A stretch of DNA of 64,000 bases, taken from Actinomycetota bacterium. Lineage in GTDB: Bacteria > Actinomycetota > Geothermincolia > Geothermincolales > RBG-13-55-18. Position 1 is the stretch's first letter. Every line of letters begins with the position of its first letter. Shown here piece by piece: positions 42,276 through 51,841 of the stretch. Made by a program: the position numbers and the translations under genes. The notes under the pieces are model-generated. The model made no database searches and was not told the DNA's origin. It saw nothing but the letters and a program-made list of their open reading frames with translations. The stretch spans positions 176,884-240,883 of the forward strand of contig JACIXB010000014.1 in assembly GCA_014360685.1 (NCBI GenBank), written 5' to 3'.

Positions 42276-42694
42276 GGGACCTCCCTCGCCCACCCTCCAC
42301 TAAAGGTTTCCGTCGGAGGACATTATGAATTTCGTCAATACCGGGAACGTTCTTTACAATCATTGATCGTTCGCCCCCGGAGGGGGCCGTCACGCCAAAC
42401 CTTCCGGATGGAGAATGCGTTGACGCGCATCCGGTGGCTTACCATTCATCGGCTCGGAAGGGAGGGGCGGAGAAGGTACGCCTGGTTGCTCATCCGTGTC
42501 CAAGGGACTCTGAAGAGATTGGCCGTGGGCTTGAAGAGGTGGAGCGGATTACATCTCCCCTCGGCACATCAGGCAGGCCTGGAAGGTGGATTCCCAGGTG
42601 ACGCCTGGTGGTGATAACCGGTAATGACTTTCCGCGGAGAACGCTTTGCGCCACGCAGAGCCACTGCGGTGGAGTGGATCAGGGAGGGGTGGCC
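42276..42694. other. Intergenic region between two response regulators
   Basis: About 420 bases; no gene seen. It is long enough to hold a separate promoter for the LytTR regulator. Confidence 0.4.
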
Positions 42695-43639
42695 TCACTT
42701 GGTGCGGCGGTCTATGAAGTAGGTGCTGCCGGGGATGGACTTCGCGTACTTCAGGGTTTCCTTGGCTATCTCGCCCACTTCCCAGTGGGTGCTTATCCTC
42801 CTCTTCTGGTTACTGGCCACCCCGATACTCAGGGTCATGATGGGGATGTAATTCTCCCTTCCCACCCGGTCGATGAGGATGGAGTATCCGCGCTTGAGGT
42901 CCTCTTCCCGGTAAAAGGAGGGCACCTTCTCCTCGAAGGCGGATATTATCTCCTCGGCGATGCGGGTGGCCTTCTCCGGGGTGGTCAGGATGACGAAGTC
43001 GTCCCCCCCGCCGTGCCCGATGAAATCATCGTAGTTTCCGGAGCGGCGGACGGTCTCGTCTATGATGGAGGCCAGCTCGCGGATGACCTCGTCCCCCTGC
43101 GGGAACCCGTAGATCTCGTTATAGGGCTTGAAGTTGTCTATGTCCACGTACAGGGCGGCGAATCTCAGGTTCTTGGCCAGGCGGCGCTTGGTCTCCGCCT
43201 CTATGGAAATGCTTCCCGGCATGCCGGTCAGGGGACTGACGTCGCGCTTCTGCTTGGCCCGGATGAGGTTGACGGCGATACGCGCCACCAGGTCGGAGAA
43301 GTCGAAGGGCTTGGTGATGAAGTCGTCCGCGCCGGCCTCGATGCTGGCCACCTTGTCCCGGGCTTGGGTCTTGGCGGAGAGCATGACCACCGGTATCTGG
43401 TTGGTCCTCCCGTCGGCCTTGAGACGTCGGCATATCTCCAGGCCGTCCATCTCCGGCATGAGGATATCGCATAGTATCAGGTCCGGTTTCACCTCGTGGA
43501 CCATGCGCAGGGCCTCCCGGCCTTCCTGGGTAGTGAAGACCTCGTATCCTTCAACCTCCAGGTTGAAGCGGATGATGTCCAGTATGTTCCTCTCGTCATC
43601 CACTACCAGTATCCTGATGGGATTCACGCGCTCTTCCAA
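42695..43639 (-). CDS. Response regulator with GGDEF-like (GGDDF) output domain
   Basis: 314 residues. Receiver (1-125): VVDDE, LILCDILMPEMDG phosphoacceptor, MLSAKT, TKPFDFSDL. GGDEF-type domain (140-310) with VDIDNFKPYNEIYGFPQGDEV (metal and substrate residues) and GGDDF in place of GGDEF, preceded by IGHG. The Glu-to-Asp change in the catalytic motif leaves activity uncertain; it may synthesise c-di-GMP or act as a GTP sensor. A TTG start with GAGGAG spaced eight bases. Lies 15 bp after the sensor kinase, so it is coupled to it. Confidence 0.9.
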   Translation of the reverse strand: MEERVNPIRILVVDDERNILDIIRFNLEVEGYEVFTTQEGREALRMVHEVKPDLILCDILMPEMDGLEICRRLKADGRTNQIPVVMLSAKTQARDKVASIEAGADDFITKPFDFSDLVARIAVNLIRAKQKRDVSPLTGMPGSISIEAETKRRLAKNLRFAALYVDIDNFKPYNEIYGFPQGDEVIRELASIIDETVRRSGNYDDFIGHGGGDDFVILTTPEKATRIAEEIISAFEEKVPSFYREEDLKRGYSILIDRVGRENYIPIMTLSIGVASNQKRRISTHWEVGEIAKETLKYAKSIPGSTYFIDRRTK

Positions 43640-43654
43640 AGCCGGTCTCCTCGC

Positions 43655-46636
43655 TCAATCGTGATCCTCGACCACGTTTATGTCCGCCTCCGGATCCGGT
43701 TCTTTTATCCCGCCCTCGCGTTCCTGCAGCACGGGCAGGGCGAAGTGGAAGGTGCTCCCCTTCCCAGGTTCGCTTTCCACCCAAATATTTCCTCCGTGGG
43801 CTTCCACTATGCTCTTGCTGACGTAAAGGCCCAGCCCGGTTCCGTAGACCTCGCGCGTGGATCGGTTGTCCACGCGGTGGAACTTCTCGAAGATATGGGG
43901 GAGATGCTCGGCGGGAATGCCCACGCCGGGGTCGGTGACGCTGCACCGGACCATGTGGCGGTGTTTTCCGATATTCACCCTTACCTCGCCGCCCTGGGGG
44001 GAATACTTGATGGCGTTGTCCAGGAGGTTCATGAGCACCTGTTCGATCTTGTCCGGGTCGGCGTGGACCTTCGCGCTCTCGCACTCCGGGGTCAAGACCA
44101 GCTCGTGTCTCGCGGATTGCGATTTCATCTTGCCCACCACGATCTCCGCTAGCTTCACCAGGTCGAAATCCCGCTTCTTGAGCTCCATGCGGCCCGATTC
44201 AATACGCGACATGTCCAAGAGGTCGGAGATGAGCCGCGTGAGCCGGTCGGTCTCCTCCTCGATGACCCCGAGGAACTGCTGGCGCGTCTCTTCGTCGAAA
44301 TTCACGTCCCTTCGGCGCAGGGTGGCCGTGTAGGCCTTGATGGAGGTGAGGGGGGTGCGTAGCTCGTGGGACACGGTGGAGACGAAATCGGACTTGGCCT
44401 GTTCCAGCTCGCGGAGGGTGGTGACGTCCCTGATGATGGCGATGATTCCCAGGCTCTTGCCCGGCTCGGCCTCGATGAGGGAGGTCTCAACTTCCAGTAT
44501 CTTCCTCTCCGGACCCTCCAACCGTATCTCCTCGGCCATCTCCCTCCCGGAGTTAAGGCTGCGCAGGAAGAGATTGGCCAGGTCGGGCACGCGGATGACT
44601 TCCTTGACATGGCGCTGTTCTATGTAGGGGAAGGGTGGGAGGTTCAGTATGCGCTCCGCGGCGGAGTTGACCAGGATGATCCGGGCCTCGTTGTTCACCG
44701 CGATCACCCCATCGGTGATGGAGAAGAGCATGGCCTCCGTGCGGCGCTGGTCCTCGGCCATCATGCGGTAGAGGTTGGCGTTTTCCAGGGCGATGGCCGC
44801 CTGGCTGGCGAAGAGGCTGAGCAGCCTCTGGTCGTCGTCCCCGAAGGATCGCTCCCGGGGAGGGATGGCCACCTCCAGGACCCCCGTGGTGGTACCCCGC
44901 CAGGTTATGGGGACCGCGAGATAGGAGTAGGTTTCCTTAAGCCCCTCTCCCCACGCTCCGGCGTGTCGAGGCTCGACCCTGGCAAGGCGTACCGGTTCTC
45001 CGGAGGCCGCGGATTTGCCCGCGTAATACTCTCCGGGCGGGAAGGTCCGGCCCAGGATATCCGCACCCAGTCCGTGGACGGCCTTCACCCGGAAGGTTTC
45101 GTCCTCCTCCCGGAGGGAGAGGACGCCGATCTCCGCTCCCACCAACTCCACGGCCTTTTCCAGGAGCAGGCCGGGGAGGTTCCCGGTGTCCATGTCCCGG
45201 GCCAGGGAGCGGCCAAGCTCATAGAGGGCGGATTGCTCTTCCACCCGTCGGGCTATGAGAAGGAGAAGGTCGTCGCGTATTTCCTCCACCTTCACCCTCT
45301 CGGTTATGTCGTCTAGTATTATGACCCATCCGGCTGGGGGCTCGTGGCCCGCCAGTATGGGCGAGACGCGTACGGAAAGGGTGCGTTCCAGGGGTCCAGC
45401 AATCCGAGCCTCGAAGTTGCCCTCGCCATCCCTCCTCGCCATGCTCCCTTGCGGATGAAGGTGTTCCCAAAGCGGTTCGGCGTCCACCAGCACACCCTCC
45501 AGGATGTCCTTGAGGGGGGCCTGCGACGGCAATATCTCCAGGCCCAAGAGGTCCCGGGCCGCTTGGTTGGCCATGATCAACCTGCCCGAGGAGTCGCACA
45601 CCAGGAGCCCGCTGCTCATGCTGCTCACGATGACCTCGCTCCTGGAGAGCACCGTCTGGTAGAGCTCGGAGCGCGCTATGGCCGAGGCGGCCAGGTTGGT
45701 GATGGTCACCAGGAGCCGAACATCCTCGCGGGTGAACTGCTTTTGCGAGGTACTGGCGAAACAGAGTACGCCCATGAGCTCGCCTCCCATGAGTATGGGG
45801 GCGGCCAGCAGGGCCTCCACCCTGTCCGGGGCGGGGTTGCAGGACAGGAAGTCATTATCACCGTCCTCTCGCCTTACGAGCAAAGGCTTTTTCCCCTCCG
45901 CCGTCCTTCCGATGATGCCCTCGCCGATCTCGATTTCCCTCACCGTCACCTCTCCGGATGAGGGGAGGATGAAATCCTGGAGCACGAGCTTTCCCGAACC
46001 CCGGTCCAGGAGCCATATGGATGCCAGGTCGGCTCCCAGTATTTTGGAAGTGGCTTGGAGGAGGAAGTTCAGGGTCTCCCGGAGGTCCACCTTCTCCATG
46101 AGCTGCGAGCTTATGCGGTAGAGCAATTCTATCCGCCTGGACCTGGCGTGCTCGCGCCTGTCGAGTTCGGCGACCAAGGAGATGAAGACGGAGATCCCCA
46201 GGAGCACGAAGATATCGACCAGAAGGCCCGCCCCGTCCGTTTCCATCCGCATCCCCTTCAGGAAGCATGCCATGGCGTAGAGCCCCCCCGCCGCCGCCGA
46301 TATCAATAGGGTGGTCGTCCACCGGCCGAAGAAGGAGAGCGCCACCACCAGGAGAAGGAGGAGCGGGAAGAGGGGACTACGGATCCCCCCGGTAGCGTAT
46401 ATCACGAGGCAGGTTGAGGCGATGTCCCCGGCCAGCAGGGGCAGCACGACCCTCCGGAAAGAAGCCGCAGATCCGCGCCACAGGAACAGGTGGTGGAGCA
46501 GTCCCAGGAGTCCCATGGCCGAGAGCCCCGCCGCCCACCACGGGTAGGCCGGTGGCTCTCCCGCGTACAGCGGGTAAAGGCCCACCGCCAGGAAGGCCGC
46601 CCAGTGGGGCACCGGCAACCAACGCGAAGTCTTCAT
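43655..46636 (-). CDS. Membrane sensor histidine kinase (GAF-PAS-GAF-PAS-HisKA-HATPase)
   Basis: 993 residues. The N-terminal region has about six membrane helices (residues 10-160, from WAAFLAVGLYPLY to IFVLLGISVFISLV). Then a GAF domain, a PAS domain (VIVSSMSSGLLVCDSSGRLIMANQ), another GAF, a PAS (SITDGVIAVNNEARIILVNS), and a complete HisKA-HATPase: FVSTVSHELRTPLTSIKA with the phosphoacceptor His, LMNLLDNAIKYSP N-box, VTDPGVGIP and GTGLGLYVSKSI. Cognate regulators are probably the GGDDF (15 bp away) and LytTR genes. The ATG has no Shine-Dalgarno; TATTAT lies seven bases upstream, so it may be leaderless. Confidence 0.93.
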   Translation of the reverse strand: MKTSRWLPVPHWAAFLAVGLYPLYAGEPPAYPWWAAGLSAMGLLGLLHHLFLWRGSAASFRRVVLPLLAGDIASTCLVIYATGGIRSPLFPLLLLLVVALSFFGRWTTTLLISAAAGGLYAMACFLKGMRMETDGAGLLVDIFVLLGISVFISLVAELDRREHARSRRIELLYRISSQLMEKVDLRETLNFLLQATSKILGADLASIWLLDRGSGKLVLQDFILPSSGEVTVREIEIGEGIIGRTAEGKKPLLVRREDGDNDFLSCNPAPDRVEALLAAPILMGGELMGVLCFASTSQKQFTREDVRLLVTITNLAASAIARSELYQTVLSRSEVIVSSMSSGLLVCDSSGRLIMANQAARDLLGLEILPSQAPLKDILEGVLVDAEPLWEHLHPQGSMARRDGEGNFEARIAGPLERTLSVRVSPILAGHEPPAGWVIILDDITERVKVEEIRDDLLLLIARRVEEQSALYELGRSLARDMDTGNLPGLLLEKAVELVGAEIGVLSLREEDETFRVKAVHGLGADILGRTFPPGEYYAGKSAASGEPVRLARVEPRHAGAWGEGLKETYSYLAVPITWRGTTTGVLEVAIPPRERSFGDDDQRLLSLFASQAAIALENANLYRMMAEDQRRTEAMLFSITDGVIAVNNEARIILVNSAAERILNLPPFPYIEQRHVKEVIRVPDLANLFLRSLNSGREMAEEIRLEGPERKILEVETSLIEAEPGKSLGIIAIIRDVTTLRELEQAKSDFVSTVSHELRTPLTSIKAYTATLRRRDVNFDEETRQQFLGVIEEETDRLTRLISDLLDMSRIESGRMELKKRDFDLVKLAEIVVGKMKSQSARHELVLTPECESAKVHADPDKIEQVLMNLLDNAIKYSPQGGEVRVNIGKHRHMVRCSVTDPGVGIPAEHLPHIFEKFHRVDNRSTREVYGTGLGLYVSKSIVEAHGGNIWVESEPGKGSTFHFALPVLQEREGGIKEPDPEADINVVEDHD

Positions 46637-46643
46637 GACAAGG

Positions 46644-46649
46644 ATAATA
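46644..46649 (-). promoter_or_regulatory. -10 element of a possible leaderless transcript (sensor kinase)
   Basis: TATTAT on the minus strand, then CCTTGTC and the ATG of the sensor kinase: the spacing of a -10 element with transcription starting at the A of ATG. No Shine-Dalgarno sequence is present. Confidence 0.45.
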
Positions 46650-46912
46650 TCGTTGTTCGCTTCCCATTCATTGAGGCCCGTGCCCGTTCGCGGAAGGCTC
46701 GGTTTTCCGCCCGTTCGAGCCGCCCGAAATAATAATTCCATCTCCGGGCGAGAAGGCCTTCTTCTCCGCCCCCTCCTTCCGCGGCCATGCATGCCTCAAC
46801 CCCAGGTGTTCCCGCCGCCCTTGCCGGTTTACCGGAAGGAATAGGCCGATGGGATGGGGGCTGCCCGCTCCGGTCAGCCCTGCTATGATGGACGGAGAAA
46901 GGGGGAAGGTGG

Positions 46913-48004
46913 ATGGCCTTGCAGGTAGGCATCATAGGCCTTCCCAATTCCGGGAAGTCCACCATCTTCAACGCCCTCACCCGGGCCGGCGCGGCCGTGG
47001 CGGGGTATCCCTTCACCACCGTGGATCCCAATTACGGGGTCACGGCGGTGCCCGATGCGCGCCTGGAGAGGGTGGCCGCGGCGGCCGGATGCGCCCGCGT
47101 GGTTCCCGCCGACCTGCGGGTGGTGGACATAGCCGGCCTGGTGGAGGGGGCCCACCGGGGAGAAGGGCTGGGCAACCGTTTCCTGGCCCACATAAGGGAA
47201 GTGGACGCCGTGGCCCATGCCGTACGCTGCTTCTCCGCTCCCGACGTGCCCCATGTGCGGCCCCGGCTGGATCCCGCGGCGGACATCGCCCTGGTGAACA
47301 CGGAGCTCATCCTGGCCGATCTGGAGGCGTTGGCCAGGCGGAAGGAACGGATCGGCAAGGCCGCTCGCAGCGGGGACCGGGAAAAGGCGCGCGAGCTGGA
47401 GGTCCTGCTTAAAGTGGAGGAAGGGCTGAAAGGGGGAGTTCCCGTGCGCGGGCAGGAACTGGAAGGGGAGGAACGCGAGGCCCTTGCCGGCCTCTTCCTG
47501 CTCACCGCCAAGCCGGTCATCTACGTGGCCAACCTGGGGGAGGAGCAGCTGGAAGAGGGTGGTTCCCTTGTGGAGGATGTGCGCCGCGTGGCGGAGGAGG
47601 AGGGAGCCGAGGTGGTGGCCTTCTGCGCCAAGCTGGAAGCGGAGATCGAGGAGCTGAACCCCGAGGAGATGCGGGAGTTCCTGGAGGCCTACGGGATCGA
47701 GAAGCTGGGGCTGGAGCTTTTCGTTCAGCGCTGTTACCATTTGCTGGGCCTGATCACCTTTTTCACCACCGAGTCCGGAGAGTGCCGGGCTTGGCCCCTG
47801 CGGAAGGGGAGCACCGCGGTGCAGGCGGCGGGCAAGATACATACGGATATGGAGAGGGGGTTCATCCGCGCCGAGGTGCTGGGTTGGGAGGAATTCCTGG
47901 CCCACGGTTCCTTCCAAGCCGCCCGTGAAAAAGGGGCGGTTCGCTTGGAGGGGCGCGACTACGTGGTGCAGGACGGCGACGTCATGCTCTTTCGCTTTCA
48001 CTGA
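46913..48004 (+). CDS. ychF: Redox-regulated ribosome-associated ATPase YchF
   Basis: 363 residues. Obg-type GTPase-like fold that prefers ATP: P-loop GLPNSGKST (9-17), switch YPFTTVDPNYG, G3 VDIAGLVEGAHRGEGLGNRFL, a coiled-coil insertion (AARSGDREKARELEVLLKVE), NLGEE in place of NKxE, and a C-terminal TGS domain with ITFFTTESGECRAW and HTDMERGFIRAEV. Translation or stress factor near the ribosome. GGGGGAAGG precedes the ATG. Single-copy conserved gene, no partner. Confidence 0.96.
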   Translation: MALQVGIIGLPNSGKSTIFNALTRAGAAVAGYPFTTVDPNYGVTAVPDARLERVAAAAGCARVVPADLRVVDIAGLVEGAHRGEGLGNRFLAHIREVDAVAHAVRCFSAPDVPHVRPRLDPAADIALVNTELILADLEALARRKERIGKAARSGDREKARELEVLLKVEEGLKGGVPVRGQELEGEEREALAGLFLLTAKPVIYVANLGEEQLEEGGSLVEDVRRVAEEEGAEVVAFCAKLEAEIEELNPEEMREFLEAYGIEKLGLELFVQRCYHLLGLITFFTTESGECRAWPLRKGSTAVQAAGKIHTDMERGFIRAEVLGWEEFLAHGSFQAAREKGAVRLEGRDYVVQDGDVMLFRFH

Positions 48005-48053
48005 AGCAAGGCAGGTTGGCGGACCGCGCGCCTCCCATACCGGATTTCTTCCA

Positions 48054-48072
48054 CGGCTCCCGCCGGGAGCCG
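48054..48072. terminator. Hairpin between ychF and meaB (convergent)
   Basis: 8-bp perfect stem CGGCTCCC / GGGAGCCG with loop GCC, between convergent genes. No T-run on either side, so termination is uncertain. Confidence 0.35.
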
Positions 48073-48276
48073 CGTGGCCGCCCCATAGCCCGCCGCCGGT
48101 CTTGACCGGAGGACGGGACGTATCCGTGGTTCAGTCGCCCGACGTGGGATGTCGGCCTCGTTTGGAGCCGGTTTTTTTCTCGCGGCATGCCCGGGAATTC
48201 CGGTATACTTGACCGGTTCCGGGCCGCGCGGGATTCCGTGGGGAAGCGTGAATTCACCCCGGTACTGGGGGCGGTC

Positions 48277-49233
48277 TCAGACCTCGGATTTCCTCAGCAG
48301 GTGACTTATCACCATCTGGGCGCCGGAGTGGGGATCGATTTCCCTGGTCTCCACCAGTTTTCTCACCAGCTCCACCATCTCCGGGTCCTCGGCCAGGGCC
48401 CGGGCCACCGTCCTCTCCACCCGCCGGTTGATTATCTCCTGCAGCTCGGCCAGGATTCTCTCCCTGGCTTTCTTTTCCAGCAGGCCCCTCTCCTGCAGGT
48501 AGCGGTAGTGGTCGAGGACGGCGTCCGCCAGTTGGTCGACTCCCTGGCCGGTGGTGGCCACGGTACGGATGACCGGGGGCACCCATTCCTCGTCACGCTG
48601 GGACATCTCCAGCATCATCATTATCTCCGTGTAGGTACGGCCGGCGTCCTCCCGGTCCGCCTTATTGACCACGAAGATATCCCCTATTTCCATGATACCC
48701 GCTTTGAGGGCCTGTATCTCGTCCCCGCCCCCGGGCATGGTGACCACCACCGAGGTGTGGGCCAGCTTGACGATATCCACCTCCACCTGTCCCGCCCCCA
48801 CCGTCTCGATGAGGACCAGGTCCTTGCCGAAAGCGTCCAGGATGTTCACCGCGTCGTTGGTGGCCACGGATATGCCGCCCAGGGAGCCTCGGGTCCCCAT
48901 GGAGCGGATGAAGACCTCGGGATCGGTGGCCAGGTCCTGCATGCGCACGCGGTCCCCAAGCACCGCGCCCCCTGTAAAGGGGCTGGTGGGATCGACGGCG
49001 ATGATGCCCACACTCTTTTCCCGCCGGCGCAGTTCCTTGGTCAGGGCGTTCACCAGGGTGCTCTTCCCGCATCCGGGAGCCCCGGTGATGCCCAGGATGT
49101 GAGCCCTGCCCGTGTATTCGTGGAGTTTTCGGATGGGCTCTCGAGCCGCCGGGTCGCCGTTCTCCACCAGGGTTATCAGCCTGGCCACGGCGCGCCGGTC
49201 TCCTTGCAGAAGCCGGGACAGCAGGTCGTCCAT
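48277..49233 (-). CDS. meaB: Methylmalonyl-CoA mutase-associated GTPase MeaB
   Basis: 318 residues. P-loop GAPGCGKSTL (52-61), VDPTSPFTGGAVLGDRVRM switch region, ETVGAGQ in the G3 region, NKAD G4. These are typical of the G3E family MeaB/ArgK. It protects and reloads B12-dependent methylmalonyl-CoA or isobutyryl-CoA mutase. No mutase gene is in the window, though B12-dependent proteins (52949) and acyl-CoA enzymes lie nearby. AAGGAGGGG precedes the ATG. Confidence 0.95.
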   Translation of the reverse strand: MDDLLSRLLQGDRRAVARLITLVENGDPAAREPIRKLHEYTGRAHILGITGAPGCGKSTLVNALTKELRRREKSVGIIAVDPTSPFTGGAVLGDRVRMQDLATDPEVFIRSMGTRGSLGGISVATNDAVNILDAFGKDLVLIETVGAGQVEVDIVKLAHTSVVVTMPGGGDEIQALKAGIMEIGDIFVVNKADREDAGRTYTEIMMMLEMSQRDEEWVPPVIRTVATTGQGVDQLADAVLDHYRYLQERGLLEKKARERILAELQEIINRRVERTVARALAEDPEMVELVRKLVETREIDPHSGAQMVISHLLRKSEV

Positions 49234-49478
49234 TTCCCCTCCTTGTAAGGCTTTTCCTAAATATTCTCGGCTTTTCCGCGCTTGGTGTCAAAGCGCGCCC
49301 CGCGGGCGGGATACGGCTGGCTCGGGGGCGTAGCGCGGAGCCCTCCGCCTATTTTAAAGTACACACTTACTAAATATAAGGTATGGCCCGGTCGCCGGAG
49401 CGAAAGTGTCCGCCGGCCGTCGCCCCGCGGCCGCCGCTCCGCTTGGAAGCGGTAGTGCACGGGGGATGGCAGTCGGTA

Positions 49479-49484
49479 TATGCT
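49479..49484 (+). promoter_or_regulatory. -10 element of a possible leaderless transcript (DUF192)
   Basis: TATGCT, then TTTTCC and the ATG of the DUF192 gene: -10 to start spacing of a leaderless mRNA. No Shine-Dalgarno is present. Confidence 0.4.
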
Positions 49485-49490
49485 TTTTCC

Positions 49491-49847
49491 ATGCGCCGGG
49501 TGAGGATAGTGAACGCTTCCCGCGGGTCAGTCCTGGCGGAGGAGGCGGAGGTGGCGGAAACCCCCTCCGCCCGCCGGCGGGGCCTTCTGGGGAGGGACTC
49601 GCTTCCCGAGGGCGGGGGGTTGCTCATCGTCCCCTGCCGCCAGGTGCATTCTTTCGGGATGCGCTTCGCCGTGGACGTGGTTTTCCTGGACCGAGCACTC
49701 AAGGTGATCCGCGCGGTAAGGGAATTCCCCCCGGGAAGGCTGAGCCCCTTGGTCTTCCGTTCCCGCGCCGTCCTGGAGTTACCCGCTGGGACCCTGGAAA
49801 GGACGGGCACGCGGGTGGGCGACCCCCTGGATATCAGGACCCTTTAA
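49491..49847 (+). CDS. DUF192 protein
   Basis: 118 residues. RRRGLLGRDSLPEGGGLLIVPC, then VHSFGMRFAVDVVFLDRALKV, and SRAVLELPAGT are the three blocks of DUF192, a small beta-barrel family of unknown role, often near secretion or cell-surface genes. The start is taken at 49491; an upstream frame to 49383 has no site. No SD, but a -10-like TATGCT six bases upstream. It precedes fdhD on the same strand, probably as a separate transcript. Confidence 0.85.
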   Translation: MRRVRIVNASRGSVLAEEAEVAETPSARRRGLLGRDSLPEGGGLLIVPCRQVHSFGMRFAVDVVFLDRALKVIRAVREFPPGRLSPLVFRSRAVLELPAGTLERTGTRVGDPLDIRTL

Positions 49848-49994
49848 GGATCCGGGAAGCCCCCGCGGGAAGCCCCCGCCATGAGACCTGGGGATCAAGG
49901 GACAAGGACTCCCCCGTCCTGTGATATGCGGATCAAGACGGGGAAGACGGTCCGGCCCGCCGGCCCCCGTTTTACGTCCATGCCCTCCAGGCCG

Positions 49995-50000
49995 TATCAT
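49995..50000 (+). promoter_or_regulatory. -10 element of a possible leaderless transcript (fdhD)
   Basis: TATCAT, then GAAGGC and the ATG at 50007, the spacing expected for a leaderless mRNA. Confidence 0.4.
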
Positions 50001-50006
50001 GAAGGC

Positions 50007-50828
50007 ATGATCGGTTGGAGGATAACCCGCTTTTTCCCTTCCGGGAAGGAGGAGGCCGATGACCGCGTGGTGATCGAGCTCCCCCTGGAGATCGTGGTCA
50101 ACGGCATGCCCCTGGTGGCCCTCATGCGCCTCCCGGGGATGGACAAGGAACTGGCGGTCGGGTTCTGTCTCACCGAGAAGGTCATCGAGGACGTGGGGCG
50201 GATAAAGCTCCTCAAGCACTGCGGTTCCCTGGAGGAGGAGGCCGGCAGGGGCGGTAGCCCCGTGGGTAACGGCTTGGACCGCGGGAACGTGGTGGAGATC
50301 GAGGTGGAGGATCCCAAGGGAACGGAGAGGTTCTCCTCCACATACGTGGTGCGTACCGGGTGCGGGGGAGCGGACCTCTCGGCCGTGGAGGATTATCACC
50401 GGGGGTGGGTGACCTCGGACCTGCGGGTCCCCTCGCGGGTTCTCTACGGGCTGGAGGAGAAGTTGACCGCCAAGCAGGACGTCTTCCGCGCCACCGGCGG
50501 CACCCACGGGGCGGGCATCTTCGACGCCGGGGGCGAGCCGTTGGTGGTGGCCGAGGACGTGGGCAGGCATAACGCCCTGGACAAGGCCGTGGGCTGGTGC
50601 GCCCTGCGCGGCATTTCCCTGGAGGATAAGATCCTCGTGCTTTCCGGGCGGGTGAGCTTCGAGATGGCTTTGAAGGCGGTGAGGGTGAGAATCCCGGTGC
50701 TGGTGTCCGTCGCCGCCCCAACCTCCCTGGGTTTGCGGATAGCCGATGGGGCCGGCCTGACCGTGGTGGGGTTCTGCGACGGGAGGAGGTTCAACGTTTA
50801 TACCCACGGGTGGAGGATACTGCCGTGA
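50007..50828 (+). CDS. fdhD: Formate dehydrogenase accessory sulfurtransferase FdhD
   Basis: 273 residues. LPLEIVVNGMPLVALMRLPG, ELAVGFCLTEKVI, the central RTGCGGADL, GGTHGAGIFDAGGEPLVVAEDVGRHNALDK and LSGRVSFEMALKAV are the conserved blocks. FdhD moves sulfur to the molybdenum or tungsten cofactor of formate dehydrogenase. The usual CxxC pair is reduced to one Cys (Cys119), with the first replaced. No formate dehydrogenase is in the window. The start at 50007 is chosen by homology; longer frames begin at 49980 or 49881. mobA follows 220 bp downstream. Confidence 0.93.
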   Translation: MIGWRITRFFPSGKEEADDRVVIELPLEIVVNGMPLVALMRLPGMDKELAVGFCLTEKVIEDVGRIKLLKHCGSLEEEAGRGGSPVGNGLDRGNVVEIEVEDPKGTERFSSTYVVRTGCGGADLSAVEDYHRGWVTSDLRVPSRVLYGLEEKLTAKQDVFRATGGTHGAGIFDAGGEPLVVAEDVGRHNALDKAVGWCALRGISLEDKILVLSGRVSFEMALKAVRVRIPVLVSVAAPTSLGLRIADGAGLTVVGFCDGRRFNVYTHGWRILP

Positions 50829-51051
50829 GGGCCGTCGGCGCACATGTTTCCCGGGGATGGGGGGGAGAACCGTTCCGGCAATCCCGGTGTAGATGAGGGA
50901 TGGAGGGGAGGAAATATATTGTCAAGGAAGGTCGTCAAGGAAGCGTGCCGCTCCTTGAGCGAGGGTTCCGCCGCGGTGGCGGAAAACCCCTCCGAGGCAC
51001 GCTTCCGACGGGGGCCGGGGGCCGCCCCTGCCTTACGGGAGGTCCGAGGTC

Positions 51052-51708
51052 GTGGGTATTAAACCGTCCGCAGCGAGGAAGGACGGAGACTTCGATGCCG
51101 CCGTCCTGGCCGGAGGTAAGGGTAAGCGCCTGGGAGTGGACAAGACCGCCCTGGAGATAAACGGCGAGAGCGTGCTGGGGCGCATCGTCGGCGTGCTCAA
51201 GGACATCTTTCCCCTCATCTACCTGGTCATGCAGGACAACAACCGTGCCCCGGAGGCCGTGGTTGACGGGATGGTGAAGGTGGTCGGTGACCTGCTGCCG
51301 GGCAAGGGCCCCCTGGGGGGCATATACACGGCCCTGGAATTTTCTTCCAGACCCTATGTCTTCGTCATGGCTTGCGATATGCCCTACCCCAAACCGGAAC
51401 TGATTCGCCTCCTCCTTTCCAGGGCGCCGGGATGGGAGGCGGTGGTGCCGCGCCGCGGGCCCTACATCGAGCCCCTCTTCGCCGTGTATTCCCGGAAGGC
51501 GAGGGAGGTGATCAGGAAAAAACTGGAAGGCGGTAGGCTGAAGATACACGAGGTCCTCGACGAGCTGCGGGTGCGCTACATCGAGGAGGAGGAGATGGCC
51601 GGGCTCGATCCCGGTTTCCTCTCCTTCTTCAACATCAACACCCCCGAGGACCTGGAGGCCGCCCAGGGGCTCATGGGGGCCCGCTCGAGGCCGCACGCCG
51701 CCGAATGA
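51052..51708 (+). CDS. mobA: Molybdenum cofactor guanylyltransferase
   Basis: 218 residues. N-terminal AAVLAGGKGKRLGVDKTALEI is the nucleotide-binding signature of MobA, followed by GPLGGIYTALE and VFVMACDMPYPKPELI (the metal-binding Asp), and PLFAVYSRKAREVI. It attaches GMP to molybdopterin, giving the bis-MGD cofactor used by formate dehydrogenases; fdhD upstream fits that role. GTG start with GGGAGGTCCGAGG upstream. 134 bp from the next gene, which starts a separate function. Confidence 0.93.
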   Translation: MGIKPSAARKDGDFDAAVLAGGKGKRLGVDKTALEINGESVLGRIVGVLKDIFPLIYLVMQDNNRAPEAVVDGMVKVVGDLLPGKGPLGGIYTALEFSSRPYVFVMACDMPYPKPELIRLLLSRAPGWEAVVPRRGPYIEPLFAVYSRKAREVIRKKLEGGRLKIHEVLDELRVRYIEEEEMAGLDPGFLSFFNINTPEDLEAAQGLMGARSRPHAAE

Positions 51709-51841
51709 GCAGCGTGGCCTCCTGGGTGGACGTGGGTGGACGGCACATAACGGGCGCCTTGTCTCCTGCCTTGCCTCCAGCGGGCGTAAGGCGCGGATCG
51801 GGAGACGGAAAGGGATCTTTCACCGCCGAGGAGGGATGGAG

